Origin: Dendrocalamus latiflorus
Taxonomy: Eukaryota > Streptophyta > Magnoliopsida > Poales > Poaceae
NCBI GenBank assembly: GCA_017311315.1
Contig: CM029644.1
Location: 25,005,606-25,069,605, forward strand
Direction: 5' to 3'
DNA length: 64,000 bases
This document shows, piece by piece, positions 1-11,900 of the stretch; positions within the stretch are counted from its first letter, which is position 1, and each line of letters begins with the position of its first letter. Below the pieces are notes generated by a model. That model was not told the DNA's origin. It did not search any database and saw only the letters and a list, made by a program, of their open reading frames with translations. The position numbers and the translations under genes were made by a program.

Positions 1-297
1 CTAGGCAACAATGAATTTGTTGATACGCTTTCTGTCATGGATATACATCATGTGCTCTGTAGATTTTAATATTAGGTACTGAACTTCTGGTACTATCAAT
101 TTTTGTTGATCAGGCTAATGCGAAAGGTATAATATTCTAGCATTGCCATAACACTTGTCGTGTGTCCCTTGTTAGTTATTAGCTAAGGTTGCTTTTTCAT
201 GAAAGCTTTGCAAGTATCACAGACCTTTTAGTTGTATTACATTAAGGGAAAACTTTACCTTGTATTAACTATATGGATTCTGCTTTTGTGTTTCAAG

Positions 298-3200
298 GTT
301 CTCAAGCGGGACATTCCATGGGAGACATATATGTCAACTAAGCTGATTTCTTCGACATGCCTTCAGCTTTTACGACGCTATGACCACAAACCAGAAAGCC
401 AGAGAGGTCCTCTGCTTGATGAGGTGAGTGGCTTTATCATCCTAAATCATTTTTGTGGGTAAAAGAGCTTAAACACCATTGCAAGATCACAATTGTTTTC
501 CTTTTCTCACTCTCCTACAAACTTTCTTATTTCTGTTATGAATTTGGGTTTCCGGACACTGCTTTTAGCTTACATGTCATGAAAGATCATAGGATTCAGT
601 CTGTCAGATAAGGTATTTGTTCAACACTTAAGAGGTTCACTTTTAAACATAGCTTAGCTGTATTTTTCCTCCCAAATAATCATGACTGCCTATAATGCCT
701 TCAAATTTTGGTTGAACTGTTTTTTTGCCAATTTTTCCACTTCTGTTTGGCAAATCCATAAATTTTTTTTTGCAACTAGTTTTGTAATATAATGGCTCCA
801 TGGAAATTCTATGCTTACAGGATGGGCCATCCTATATTCGAGTTTTTCTGAATATCTTGCATAACATCTCCAAGGAAGAGACTGTGGAATATGTGCTTGC
901 CCTCATTGATGAAATGCTTGCAGGTGGGTTACTACTCATCCACCGTGTTAAAATTTTTTAAGTGTTATATATGTTAAATAATCGCCTGTGTTTTCAGCAA
1001 ATCCTAAACGAGCAGCACTGTTCTATGACAAATCTCTTTCTGGTGAAGACATTTACGAGCCTTTCCTAAGTTAAGTATTCCAGATTCGCTTAATTCTTCT
1101 ATTATGTGTTTTTGTCATCTTAAAATCTGCACGTCTCATTCACTGTACAAAACTACAAATAGACCAACATAGGCTGCAACAGATTTCTTGTGCATTCCTT
1201 CCTTTTGAAAAAGGCGTTTGGTGGATGACAAATCCAGGGCACCTTCTGTACCTCGTGGTCTGTGGGGTTCGAGGAATGCCCTCACTCTAGGATGAGTACT
1301 TCCTTCTTGGACTGGACAGAGAAATTCAACAAATTTTGTGAAGTGGAATGGCGTCATACAACAGATCTTGTGGAACGACCCCATTCCATAAATCCTAGTA
1401 ATTTCTTCCACTAGTGGAATGAAGTGGTCCTAGGAGGGGGTCATCCATTCCACTAACAAAACAAAACTTTGTAGGATCAGCTAGTTGCTTTCCACTAACC
1501 AAGCAGAATCGCATTGGACTGGATGATTCTAGGATGAGGTTATCCCTCAAACCAAAGGGGCCTTCAATTGACCTCACTGTCGTTATCAACATTTGACTTA
1601 TAGTGGCACTTTAGTTGCTTGGTTAAACCCATCCCATGTGGTGCCATCCAAGATGGTGTGACTTGATAATTGGTCCGATAATTCTTCTCCAGAACTCACA
1701 CTTTCCCCCCTTGAGACTTCATATCGTCTAGGATCCCAGCATCCGATCCTTTAACCAAACTTGGATATTAGGAGTTAGGACACCCCATCAAACAAACGCT
1801 TGATTTTGCAACATCCCAACTGGGATGGACTGATCCCATAGTTCGTATGCTACTATTTTTGCCAGGTCTTTTTTTCTCACTATTAGTTTGTTCTGTGGCT
1901 GTCATATATAGCTCACAAAATTACAATTTTCAGATTGCTCTGGAAAGGCAACTGGTTCATAGAAGAAAAAAGTTGTAAGATATTGACCCTTATAATAAGG
2001 TATGTTCTGTTAATATTCAAATGATTATTACATGGTATTGCTTGCTCTGGACAATCTAACTTTACTATGATTATAGTGCGCGGCCTAAGCTTCAGAATGG
2101 CATGGTTCCAAATGGAGAGGCTTCAAATTCAAAGAGCAAGCTTACATCAACTCATGATGTGTTAAGAGGTTTGGTTGATTGGCTATGTTCTCAGGTCAGG
2201 ACTTGCGAAATGGTCTAGTTTATTATTGCTTTGCTCGCATATATTGTGCTATGAAACTAGTGTTCATGAGTTCTAAACTTTGAGAATGGTGTGTTTTACA
2301 GCTGAGGAATCCTACCCACCCGAACTGTTCTGTTCCTACTGCTATCCATTGCCTCGCCACTTTGCTAAGAGAGCCATATGTTAGAACTTTATTTGTTCAG
2401 TCAGATGGTGTAAAACTGCTCATTCCTTTAATATCTCCAGCTTCCACACAACAGTCAATTCAGGTGATTGCTGAGGCCCTTCATCATATAAAATGGTAAT
2501 AAGCAAATTGTTTTATGTCAAGAGCCTAAGTTGAACTTGTGTGCTCAAATTGTTCACGCTTTCCTTGTTAGATTTTTTGGATGCATGCATGTCCCCAAGC
2601 CACTTTTTGAGCACCAATGAGCTAATTTAATTTACAGGGCAATTATCTTTGTGGAGATGTGTCTCATTTGTCAAGATTCTAAGCAGTCCAATTATAGATA
2701 ACAAGCATAACTGTTTCCTCTTTTCAGTCTTTTGTAATTTGTGAACTAATTTGCTAATCTTCTGTTTGCCCCTTATTGTGTCTTGTGCAGCTCCTCTACG
2801 AAACTTGCCTCTGCATCTGGCTTTTATCCTTTTATGACGCAGCAGTTGATTATTTGTCCACTACAAGGGTTATGCCAAGACTTGTAGAGGTTGTCAAAGG
2901 TTCTACTAAAGAGAAGGTGCGCTTTGAAGTTTTCTTGAATTATTATGTTAGCACATTTCTTTCATATCAAAAATTTTGACATAATGATGCCTTTTTTCTA
3001 ATTTTTTTGAAGGTTGTCAGAGTTGTTGTCATGTCCTTCCGTAATTTGCTGGCAAAGGGCGCATTTGCTGCCCAAATGATTGATCTTGGATTGCCACAGA
3101 TAGTACAGAATTTGAAAGCTCAAGCATGGACTGATGAGGTGAGGAGCTTACGAAACCTTTTGATTTTTAAGCATTCCATAGAAAAGTGTGCATGAAAATT

Positions 3201-6200
3201 GTTTGAAGCAATTTTTTTAGGGAATTGCTAAAAGGCAGGCATATGTTTTCATAAAATGAACCATATGAAATAGTACCCTTTTAAGGGTCCAGTAAAGTAA
3301 AATGATATATGTTTTTAATTTTCCTGAATTTTTCAGCATCATTCTTGACTTTATTACTTTGAACTGTAAGCTGCAAGATGAGAACCCAACTCCCATGTTA
3401 ACCTTGGTAATTGGATGGAGGCAATGTGCTTGTTAAGTGTTAACACTACAAAGAGTTGCTGAGACATTACGAAGGACATGCATTTCCATTTTCTGTAGTA
3501 CGATATGATAAAAGGTGCCTTGATTGCAGCATCAGAGATTTTAGGATTCTACAATAAATTTGTGTGGAACTTGGGAAACCAATGCAAGTATAAATATTTG
3601 TGGTACTATCTAGTTTGTGTATTCAGTTGAGCTTGTCTTGTACGGTCTTTTGAACTGACGACATTTTGCTATTACCTGTGCACCCAGGATTTATTAGATG
3701 CACTGAATCAACTAGAAGTGGGGCTCAAAGATAACCTTAAGAAGTTGAGTTCATTTGAGAAGTACAAACAGCAAGTTCTTCTTGGCCATCTTGACTGGTC
3801 TCCAATGCACAAAGACCCAAGTTTCTGGCGGGAGAATATTAACAATTTTGAAGAAAATGATTTTCAGGTATGCTCTGTCCTTTCTTGAATGAAAAATATA
3901 CAAATGAACATCATCTTGTGGGAATGCCTGTAAAACTTCAGGAGGTTTTTCATGTTTGCCCCCATGGCATTTTAGGAGCTAAGTGCTTATCTAATCCAAA
4001 GTAAACACTAAACAACAAAAACAGTCCAATTTAAATTAGAGTCCTTATCCTACACTGATATTTTTCAATGCTTCTGTTCAGTTCCAGTGCAGCATGTTAA
4101 GACACTATTATACAAAACAACCTAGATAGCTTATACGCTTCTGGTTCAAGTGCCCTTCCACACGATTAATTAATCTTATGAACTTTTTGTCTGGTATGCA
4201 TAGACAAAGTGGATATACAGATTATACAGTATTTGGCTTCAGCCCAGCTGTGTTTATGACACCCAATAGTATGCTGTTATTGACCATTTGCAGTTAGCAC
4301 CAACCAAGCTTTGCCTAATATTAATGTTCACCTAGGCGCTAGGTGCTAAGCGGGCGGTGGGTAGCCGCCTAGGCTAGGTGGCCGAACAGAATTGGCTAAT
4401 TGCAAGCATGTTTCAATAAAAATCTTAAAAACATGTGAGGAAAATTTTGCTCTACAACAAGATTCGCTGCTAACCTTTGGCAGCTACTACAATACTACAA
4501 ATCTACAATAGCACAATATCGGTCAATCAGGTCACTCGGTCTTCATTCAAAGAAAGAGGCTGAGCGAGACTGAAAGAGGAGGGGGAGGGCTAGAGAGGAG
4601 TAGGCGGCGGGGTCGGCGGAGGGTAGGCGGTGGATGCAGGCAGGCGGATGGAGGACGCGCCGCCAAGTCAGACAAAGAGGATGAGGAAAACTGGAAGAGG
4701 AGGGGGAGGGCTGGAGAGGAGGAGAAGCGACGGGAGCAGAGGAGGTCGCCGAGGGACATGGTAGAGGAGGGGAGCGCGGGGCGGAGGCCGGAGATGCAAA
4801 CGGAGGCGAAGAATGGGAGTGTTGGGGAAGGATGTTACTTCGTGAGGGCGACGGCTGATGGTGACGGAGAATCGCGGGCGACGGCGACGGGGAACCACGA
4901 GTGATGGCAACGGGGAAGGGGAACGGCGAGCGGCGGCATGCGATGGGGAACAGCGGGCAACGGTGGAAGACGGGGAATGGTGGGCGGCGGCGGCCTGCGA
5001 GCGACGGGGAACAAGAGACCTTAGGGTTCACAACTGCAAGAGGTATGAACATTGGCCTCACGCCGCACCATAGTTGTTACAGCGTTGCCTAATTGTCGCA
5101 AGGCGACAACTAGGCGTCCAGTCGCCCAGAGCCCGACGCCAACATCTACCGCCCAATTTACTAAGTTAGGAGCTCAACGCTGAGGTCTCACACAGCAACA
5201 GCCGCCACGCTCGCGGCCCCGAGCCTCGTCGCTCCTCCATCTGAAGCTGCCGCCGGTCGGATCTGAAGCCGCACCGGGAGGAGGTGGCATGCTGATTTGA
5301 TGGTGACAGCGCAGAGGAGGAGCTGGTGCGGAGGGAGAGAAGAGGGAGTGGAGGCGGTGGGGAGAGGAGGCGCCGGGCGGGGGGAGGAGGCGGCGGGGAG
5401 GGGAGGCAACGGGGGGAGGAGCCGGGCTGGGAGAGGAGGCGCCGGGAGGGGGGAAGGAGAGAAGTCGGGCGGCTGGCGGCTAGGGTTAGAAGAAGTGTCT
5501 TTTGCTATTAAGTCCTCAGAGTTCTTGAAAATTACGAACATATCCTCTTTTAATGGATTTCTTTTAATTTAGGCCTCCTGAGACATGATTATTTGGATAA
5601 TTTATGTTATTATGTTGCATGATTATTTAATTTTCGGTCATATAAGGTATTATTTATCGTCTAACTACTATCGTCTAATTGTCATCATGGCGGGCGCCTA
5701 GTCGACTAGGCGTCTAGGGGCCCAGGCCTTGCTGTGACTTGCCGGAACGCCGTGACAATCTTGCGCCGCACCTTTTCTTTCACCCCCATGCGCCCAGTGC
5801 CGCCTACCTCCGCCTCGGACCGCCACGCGCCGCTCCAAGAACCGCTCACACCGCCGCGCCTCGCCCGCCTATAGCCGCCTACGACTGCTGTTGACCGCCT
5901 AGGCGGTTCGACCGCCCAGGGGGGCGCCTCTGCCCAGTCGCGGCAGCGGCCTTGCACCCAGCGCCTAGCGGCCTAGGCGTCCGCCTAGGGGAACACTGTC
6001 TAATATTGTTCAATGGAATGAAGTCTAGTTGCTCTGCAATTGTAATGGAGTGACACACGTTCACAATTTTGCAGATTCTACGTGTCCTTATGACAGTTAT
6101 TGACACATCAGTGGACGCCACTGCCCTTGCAGTCGCCTGCTACGACCTTTCACAGTTCCTTCAGTACCACCCTTCCGGTCGGATAGTGGTGGCAGACCTC

Positions 6201-6323
6201 AAGGCGAAGGACCGAGTCATGAAGCTCATGAACCACGAGAATGCCGAAGTGAGAAAGAATGCCCTGCTCTGCGTGCAGAGGCTCTTCCTTGGTGCCAAGT
6301 ATGCTAGTTTCCTGCAGTCGTAA
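298..6323 (+). CDS. VHA-H: V-type proton ATPase subunit H (5' end outside window)
   Basis: Subunit H is the peripheral V1 subunit that couples V1 to Vo and stops ATP hydrolysis in free V1; the complex acidifies vacuole and endomembrane lumens. Exons read by splice signals and frame: 298-423, 821-923, 998-1070, 1934-1999, 2077-2194, 2302-2463, 2791-2916, 3013-3138, 3688-3867 and 6075-6323 (TAA). They give 442 residues of armadillo-like helical repeats, starting [16 protein letters not shown] and ending [22 protein letters not shown]. The family is about 450 aa, so only the short first exon with the ATG is missing; I see no match for it in 1-297. All introns are GT-AG except the donor after exon 998-1070, where frame demands a cut before TTAAGT. 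The last intron is 2.2 kb because of transposon insertions. Family assignment is secure; function of this copy depends on that donor. Confidence 0.93.
1071..1933 (+). other. Intron of VHA-H with degenerate MITE-like sequence
   Basis: This 0.86-kb intron holds a stretch (about 1195-1800) unlike the neighbouring AT-rich introns. A left motif near 1210 (GGCGTTTGGTGG) and a right motif near 1790 (CCATCAAACAAACGCTT) are roughly inverted, as in a MITE. I could not fix ends or a target-site duplication. Short ORFs here have no recognisable product. Confidence 0.3.
4322..5998. mobile_element. hAT-like non-autonomous transposon in last VHA-H intron
   Basis: The left end reads TAATGTTCACCTAGGCG and the right end, reverse-complemented, CAGTGTTCCCCTAGGCG. 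Both subterminal regions are full of GCCTAGGCG-type motifs. The flanks are CCTAATAT (4314-4321) and TCTAATAT (5999-6006), an 8-bp duplication with one mismatch. An 8-bp duplication and a CARTG-type terminus point to the hAT superfamily. The interior is GC-rich, has no transposase, and is itself interrupted at 5070. Purine-rich stretches at 4560-5000 and 5290-5480 give long but meaningless ORFs. Confidence 0.65.
5070..5763. mobile_element. Mutator-like non-autonomous element nested in the hAT-like element
   Basis: It is bounded by a perfect 9-bp direct repeat CGCCGCACC at 5061-5069 and 5764-5772. The left end reads ATAGTTGTTACAGCGTTGCC; the right end reverse-complemented begins CAAGATTGTCACGGCG. 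These ends match those of the element at 16405-16973, so both look like one family. A 9-bp duplication is typical of Mutator-like elements. No transposase is present. Confidence 0.6.
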
Positions 6324-6463
6324 GACCAAGGAGTTTTTGTATTTAGAATCCAGAGAACCCCTGGCCATTTTTCGGAATGGCGAAACAATGATCGAGAAAC
6401 TAAGACCTCGAAAATTCTTGTACAGTATATCATGTTGCTATTTGATTTCCGGAACCGATGTAT

Positions 6464-6500
6464 AATAAATAATCAGCTATTCCTTGCTCGATGTAATAAA
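6464..6500 (+). terminator. Polyadenylation signals of VHA-H
   Basis: Two AATAAA hexamers (6464-6469 and 6495-6500) lie 140-180 bp after the stop codon, a normal distance for a plant 3' UTR. The cleavage site cannot be read from sequence. Confidence 0.55.
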
Positions 6501-6509
6501 GTGTCCATG

Positions 6510-7080
6510 CGCTTGATTTTTCCTTTCCTCTGAACAGTGTTATTGTCCGAGGAAAGAAACACAATTTATGTACATTGCTTTGTTTCTTGGAACTGATTGT
6601 TGCAGCCTCTTTACCTTGTAACCTTCCGGCGTTCAGTTTTGCTAGCAAAAATTTATGTACATTGTTTTCTTTTTCTGGGAGCTGACTAAACTCAGTTGTT
6701 GCTACTTCTTGCTTGACCTTGTAACTTTGCTCTGATCAGTTTTACTGGCAACCAGACTTAGCGTTGTTCTTGTGCTTTCCCGTTCTTATTGTTCTTCAAT
6801 TTTTATGAGAAAGAAAATCGAATTTGTCATCACGCAACGTGGGAAAGAGACCTATAATCAAAAGTTTGTCAACACAAGATTTGAGTAAAATTGCATAGGA
6901 TACGTGTTCGTGTTCGTGTCGTGTCAGATAGGTAAGTTGCACAGGCAAATAAACTTTCAGGTATTGCACCATCAGCCGAATCTAAATTACATAATAATAT
7001 TAAAAAATAATATTAAAATCAAGAGAAGAACAATATAATTTCGGTAACAATAAACAGGTTTGACCAAAGTTTTGCTAATT
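6510..7080. other. Intergenic spacer, no gene seen
   Basis: AT-rich sequence between the VHA-H 3' end and the next promoter. I see no coding pattern, RNA gene or clear repeat. Confidence 0.5.
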
Positions 7081-7109
7081 TTATGTGTGAATGGACAAAA
7101 CAGGTCTGT

Positions 7110-7266
7110 TAGGTCCGGCCCAATTTTCAGCCCATACAAATGGGCCACACAGTCCTAAACTCTTCGGGGACTTGTCTGTTAAAGCCCAAAACCCTCGTCG
7201 CAACAAGCGAAGCCTCCGTAGCGCCCTCTCTTCACCGCCACCGTCACCGACCCGACTCATCAATGC
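7110..7266 (+). promoter_or_regulatory. Promoter and 5' UTR with site II and telo-box motifs
   Basis: GGCCCA at 7117-7122, TGGGCC at 7141-7146 and AAACCCT at 7189-7195 lie just upstream of the ATG at 7267. Site II (TGGGCY) plus telo-box combinations are known from promoters of plant genes for ribosomal and organelle-targeted proteins. This agrees with the mitochondrial presequence-like first exon that follows. Confidence 0.5.
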
Positions 7267-7387
7267 ATGGCTGCGGCCGCTGCTCGCGCCGGATTCCGGC
7301 GGCTGTTCTCCGTCTCGGCCTTCACTCCCCCGCCTTCCCCCGCCGCCCGCTCCGCGGCGGAGCCCTGCAAGAACCTCTTCGTCTCCG
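7267..7387 (+). pseudogene. First exon of a mitochondrial RRM-type RNA-binding protein; rest missing
   Basis: The ATG at 7267 opens 40 codons beginning MAAAARAGFRRLFSVSAF and ending NLFVSG, followed by a GT donor at 7388. An Arg- and Ala-rich presequence running into NLFVSG is the usual start of small grass organellar RRM (glycine-rich RNA-binding) proteins, in which NLFVSG is the first RRM beta strand. I found no continuation (RNP1 motif or downstream beta strands) before the receptor kinase that begins on the other strand at 8940. Either the gene was truncated, or its later exons were moved away by rearrangement. Identification rests on a short exon and recall of the family. Confidence 0.5.
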
Positions 7388-7559
7388 GTAACTAACTCCT
7401 CTTCCCGTTTTCTCTCTCTTTGGCTATAAAATCCCTTGTTTTCGTTCTTCTATTGAACCCTGTTTTTTTTTCTGTAATTGCTGTCTGTGGTAGGCCAGAA
7501 GCCGCTTATCACTTAAGATTTTTCTTTTTCTTTTTGTTTTTGGACCTTTTGGAGTAGAT

Positions 7560-8868
7560 TATGTTGCAGGAAATGTGGAATCGACCAAAAGTAACTTTCT
7601 AGCCTTTTTATTTCCACATTTTGCTATGTGGTAAGATGCAATGATGCATCATGGAAACATCACCATACAACATGCATGATATACCAAGTGTTAGTTACAA
7701 CAGTAAAGCAACAGATGCATGTATATCCATCCAACAGCTCACAATATTTACTATCAAGCACAATACAATCAATTACAGAATCGATGTGATAATCAAATTG
7801 GGTTACAAATTAAACATCTAAGACAAACAAAGATACGCTGTCGAGAATAATATTCTGAACATCAACGTGAGAACTAATATATGAGTGACAGCAAAGTTCA
7901 CAAGTCCAATAGCGTGCAAATGTTATCTCGAACAATTTCAGCTGTGTATCCCCTTGGGTTCTCCACAGTTGAACTATCTGTATTAAGCTTTGCACTACAA
8001 TTCTTCTCAACCCCAAATTATTTTCCTCCCTTCAATCTGCGTGTCGGCCTCCAAACCAATTTCTTTCCAATACTGTGGATCTTATCCTTGACGAATTTAA
8101 CTGAATCCTTATGCTTCATAGTATGTTCACGCATGCGCATGTCAACTGTAGAGAAATTACTCAACTCATAAATCTCTGCAGGGCTCCTAACACGTCTTGG
8201 AGCTGACTCTGGCACAATTAACTGCTTGTTAGCACTCAGGTTAGTACTTGAGCTTGAACTGCATCTCGATTTTGAACTTGAACACAATTTATCTTGTCTT
8301 GGATAACTCATTTTTAATGGAAAATTGTTGTTCTTATCTATATCCACCTTTGTAATAAGCGATTTCATTTTTTACAGTTGATTATCTTGGTCAACATTTA
8401 GCAAATTCTGCCTCAAATCAGATACCAATAGCACATCACAAATAAACTTACAATAGCCTTCCATTTGGATTGCAACATTGCCCTTTTCTTCAGCATGGGC
8501 TAAATAACCATTGCGCATACGTATCTTTGCACCGAGTCAACGTCTCAAAATATTTTTGGCTTGGTTGCCATATGGTTTGTGCAAATACTATCCACAATTT
8601 ATATATCTTCTTTTTCTTTTTATGTGGTTTGGCAAGAATAAACACTCTTCGGAGATTCTACTTTTTCTCTTGCATTTGTTGCAAGGCATCTTCGTATAGT
8701 GTCTGTTTGTAGTGTGACTGAATTTTTTACAAATACGACATCAGAAATTTAAATTACCTATAGCCCACCAATCTGGTCAGCCCAGTATGTGCTATCCGGC
8801 CGCTCGCTCACCAGCATAGCACAGAAGACAGAACAGCCCAGAAAAAAAAACGTGTATCATATTATTAT
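7560..8868. other. Unassigned sequence, probably transposon-derived
   Basis: The sequence changes character after about 7560 and no exon of the upstream RRM gene is recognisable. On the minus strand 8018-8368 encodes a 116-aa Ser- and Lys-rich open frame that I cannot assign. No terminal repeats or target duplications were found. Confidence 0.3.
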
Positions 8869-8939
8869 TCACGAAAGGCACAACCATCGAGGCAAAAGCC
8901 CACACATCAACCAAGGTGCAACGCCACGTGGACGTGGCG

Positions 8940-11900
8940 TCACCGGCCTTCGACGATGGTGACGGTGACGTCGTTGACGGTGCAGGTTGACGACCACTCG
9001 CCGTCGGTGGAGGTGGAGCCCCGGTCGCTGCAGTAGCCCGGGTGCCTCGGCTGCGGGATCACCGCGCTCAGGTTGCCCAGCATCAGGAACACCGTCGCCA
9101 TGTGCGGCCGCTCCTCCGGCCGCTCCTGCACGCACAGCAGCCCGACCTGCACGCATCGCAGCACCTCCGAGCTCCTGTACGCGCCGGCGCCGGCCACCGC
9201 CTCGTCGAGTAGCGCCAGCGCGTTGCCCTCCCTCCACAGCCTCCACGCCTGGTCATCGATTGATTTCCGTCGTGTTTTCATTGCCGTTCTTTTGCAAATT
9301 AATAACGTGAGGATGAACTATTGAGTTCCGGTCACTTACGTGGCTGAGGAGGCTCGTCTGCTCGCCGCTGCTGTACATTCCCCGGTTCTTCCTGCCGCTG
9401 ACGATCTCGAGGACCAGCACACCGAAGCTGAACACGTCGGACTTCACCGAGAAGACGCCGTCCATCGCGTACTCCGGGGACATGTACCCACTGCGCATGC
9501 ATCAATTGCCATTGTTATCACAAGTTGTCTAACCGAAGTAGAACTCAGAGTTTGTTGCAGGGCATGAGGAAAGTCAGTGGTGTGCTTACTATGTTCCGAC
9601 GACTTTTCTGGTGTGCGAGTCTGCGTCGTCGCCGAAGATCCTCGCCACACCGAAGTCCGAGATCTTGGGGTTCATATCCTTGTCAAGGAGGATGTTGCCG
9701 GCCTTGAGATCCCTGTGGATTACCTTGAACCTGGAGTCCTGGTGCAGGTACAGGAGCCCCCGTGCGATGCCGAGTATGATGTCGAACCGTTTGGACCAAT
9801 TCAGTTGTGCCGATCGAGTCTTATCTGCTCAAATGCAGATTTCATCTGTGAATTCAGTGCGACATCATGGATAATGGCGTCCAGATGAACAGGTTTGAGT
9901 TAATGTACCGAAGATAAAGTTGTCCAGGCTCTTGTTTTCCATGTACTCGTACACCAAAATCCTCTCCTCTCCATGGCTGCAGCAACCTAAAAGCCTGACG
10001 AGGTTCACGTGCTGTAGCTTTGCAATGAGCATGACCTCGTTCTTGAACTCGTCCAAGCCCTGCGTCGAGTATCTCGACAGTCGCTTCACTGCCACTGTCT
10101 GCCCTCCTCCTAATTCCCCCTGATTTATTTCACAGCAATTGTTCTCAGTTTCTCACTTCAAATCGATGCGTGAAATGTATACTATTGGTTGCACATTTGC
10201 CGTAATTTGGTTTACCTTGTAGACCGTGCCAAAGCCGCCTTGTCCAAGCTTAGCCGTTGCCGCAAAATTGTCAGTGGACAAAGCTATTGTGCCGATGTCG
10301 AAGAGAGTGATGTTTAATTCTTTGCTCTGACTGGATTCATCTTCCATGTTCCTGTCTTGGACCGGAGTAAGAGGGTTACTCGAGTCAAATGAGGTGAGCC
10401 TTTGCGTGCTTTGTAAACTCCCTGGATTTACAAAAGGTGAAATTTTCATACATATAGCACATGGATTTGCAGAACTGTCTATTTCTTCTGTCAGAAATGA
10501 GACTTAGGCACACCTTTGTTTCTGAAAAACTTTCTCCAGATGAAGAAACCACCGAACCCCAAGATAAGAAGACCGGATAAGCTTACGACAACAGCAAGTA
10601 CTATGTTTTTCCTGCTGGAATCGTCTCCATTGGTGGCTGTCAGAATCATCTTGGAAAGGTCAGTAAGTCGTATTAATTGTGCTGGATAAGTTTGGACATC
10701 AATTTGAAACAAAGCAATCCCTTGACTTAAATAGTTTCTTTAATGATCATTGCTGATTTCTGAGTACTTGCAATATGTTAAATTTCTTCTGTTAGCATAT
10801 GAAATTCAGGAGTACCTTGTAGTGATAGTGTTTTTTGAACTATACAGTCATGCAGTAAACTTACAGTACACTTGAGCAAATTAAAGCGTGTCTGATTTAG
10901 TTAGTCATCAAGCATTGTATCCACCATTTTTTAAATTTGGTCCCTTTTCACTCTTGGTTCACTTCAAGCTACAATAAAGCTTGCACATCACTGAAAGGTT
11001 CGTGCAGCCAAACCTGATTACCAGCAATATAAATCATGAAAGTGATAATCTATATAAAAGATCCATACCTAACATGAAAATGACAAGGGGCAGTATCAAT
11101 CTGAGGTACTTTCCATGAAAGCGACAGTTGCCAACCAAAAGTCTAAACGTGCTTGATTTAGGCAGAGGACTAGTCATTTCAGGCTAAAGAACCATTTCTT
11201 ATGAGCACATAGCAGCCATAGAGTAACAGGCAGAGAGCAATAAGACTGGTTTTATTTTCTACAGAAAGTCTAAGGGTCATGGACAATACAAGTACTTAAT
11301 TCCTTTTGCGGAAGAATCCAAGCAGCTAATTCTTGACAATTTCAACCAGGGGGTCCAGGCCTAGAAGGTCTAAATTGCTGTATTCTCTAGAATATTGCAG
11401 ATTTTTTACACTATTTTGGTGCCATTTTATTTACTTATGAAACACAAGCTAGAACTGACAAAATGTTTGAAGTACTGCTTCTGACATCGAATCAAATGTG
11501 CCCAAAAGTTCCCTCAATCTGATCAACATCCTTAAAACTAAGTTGCAACTTGCAACTGCAGTAAATTAATTGCATAAGTATTAACAGATGAAAGAGAGGA
11601 GAGGAGATTCATACGTAAATCAGATGCCGTGAGACGGATGAACAGATTCTCCCCACTGTTAGTGAAGTGTCTGATGTCCATCAGCGCTGAGCTCCAAATG
11701 ATGCAGCCACTCTCACCTCCCTTGATGCTAGAAGCAGAATAGGCCAAGCAAGAACAGTTCGCCAGGCACCTCTGCCTGCACTGGTCAAGGCTGATGCTGG
11801 GATCCACCGTCGCGTTCGTCGTGTCCGGCAGCTTCACGCCGCGCAGCGGCAAGAACCCGTCCCCGGTGCAGTTCAGCCGCGTCTTGCGCGCGCACCCCGC

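Noticed and set aside
4543..5541. Long Ser/Pro/Arg-rich ORFs on both strands
   Set aside because: They come from purine-rich low-complexity sequence inside a transposon; no domain, codon pattern or splice context.
8018..8368. 116-aa minus-strand ORF as a gene
   Set aside because: No recognised family, promoter or exon partners; kept only as part of an unassigned region.
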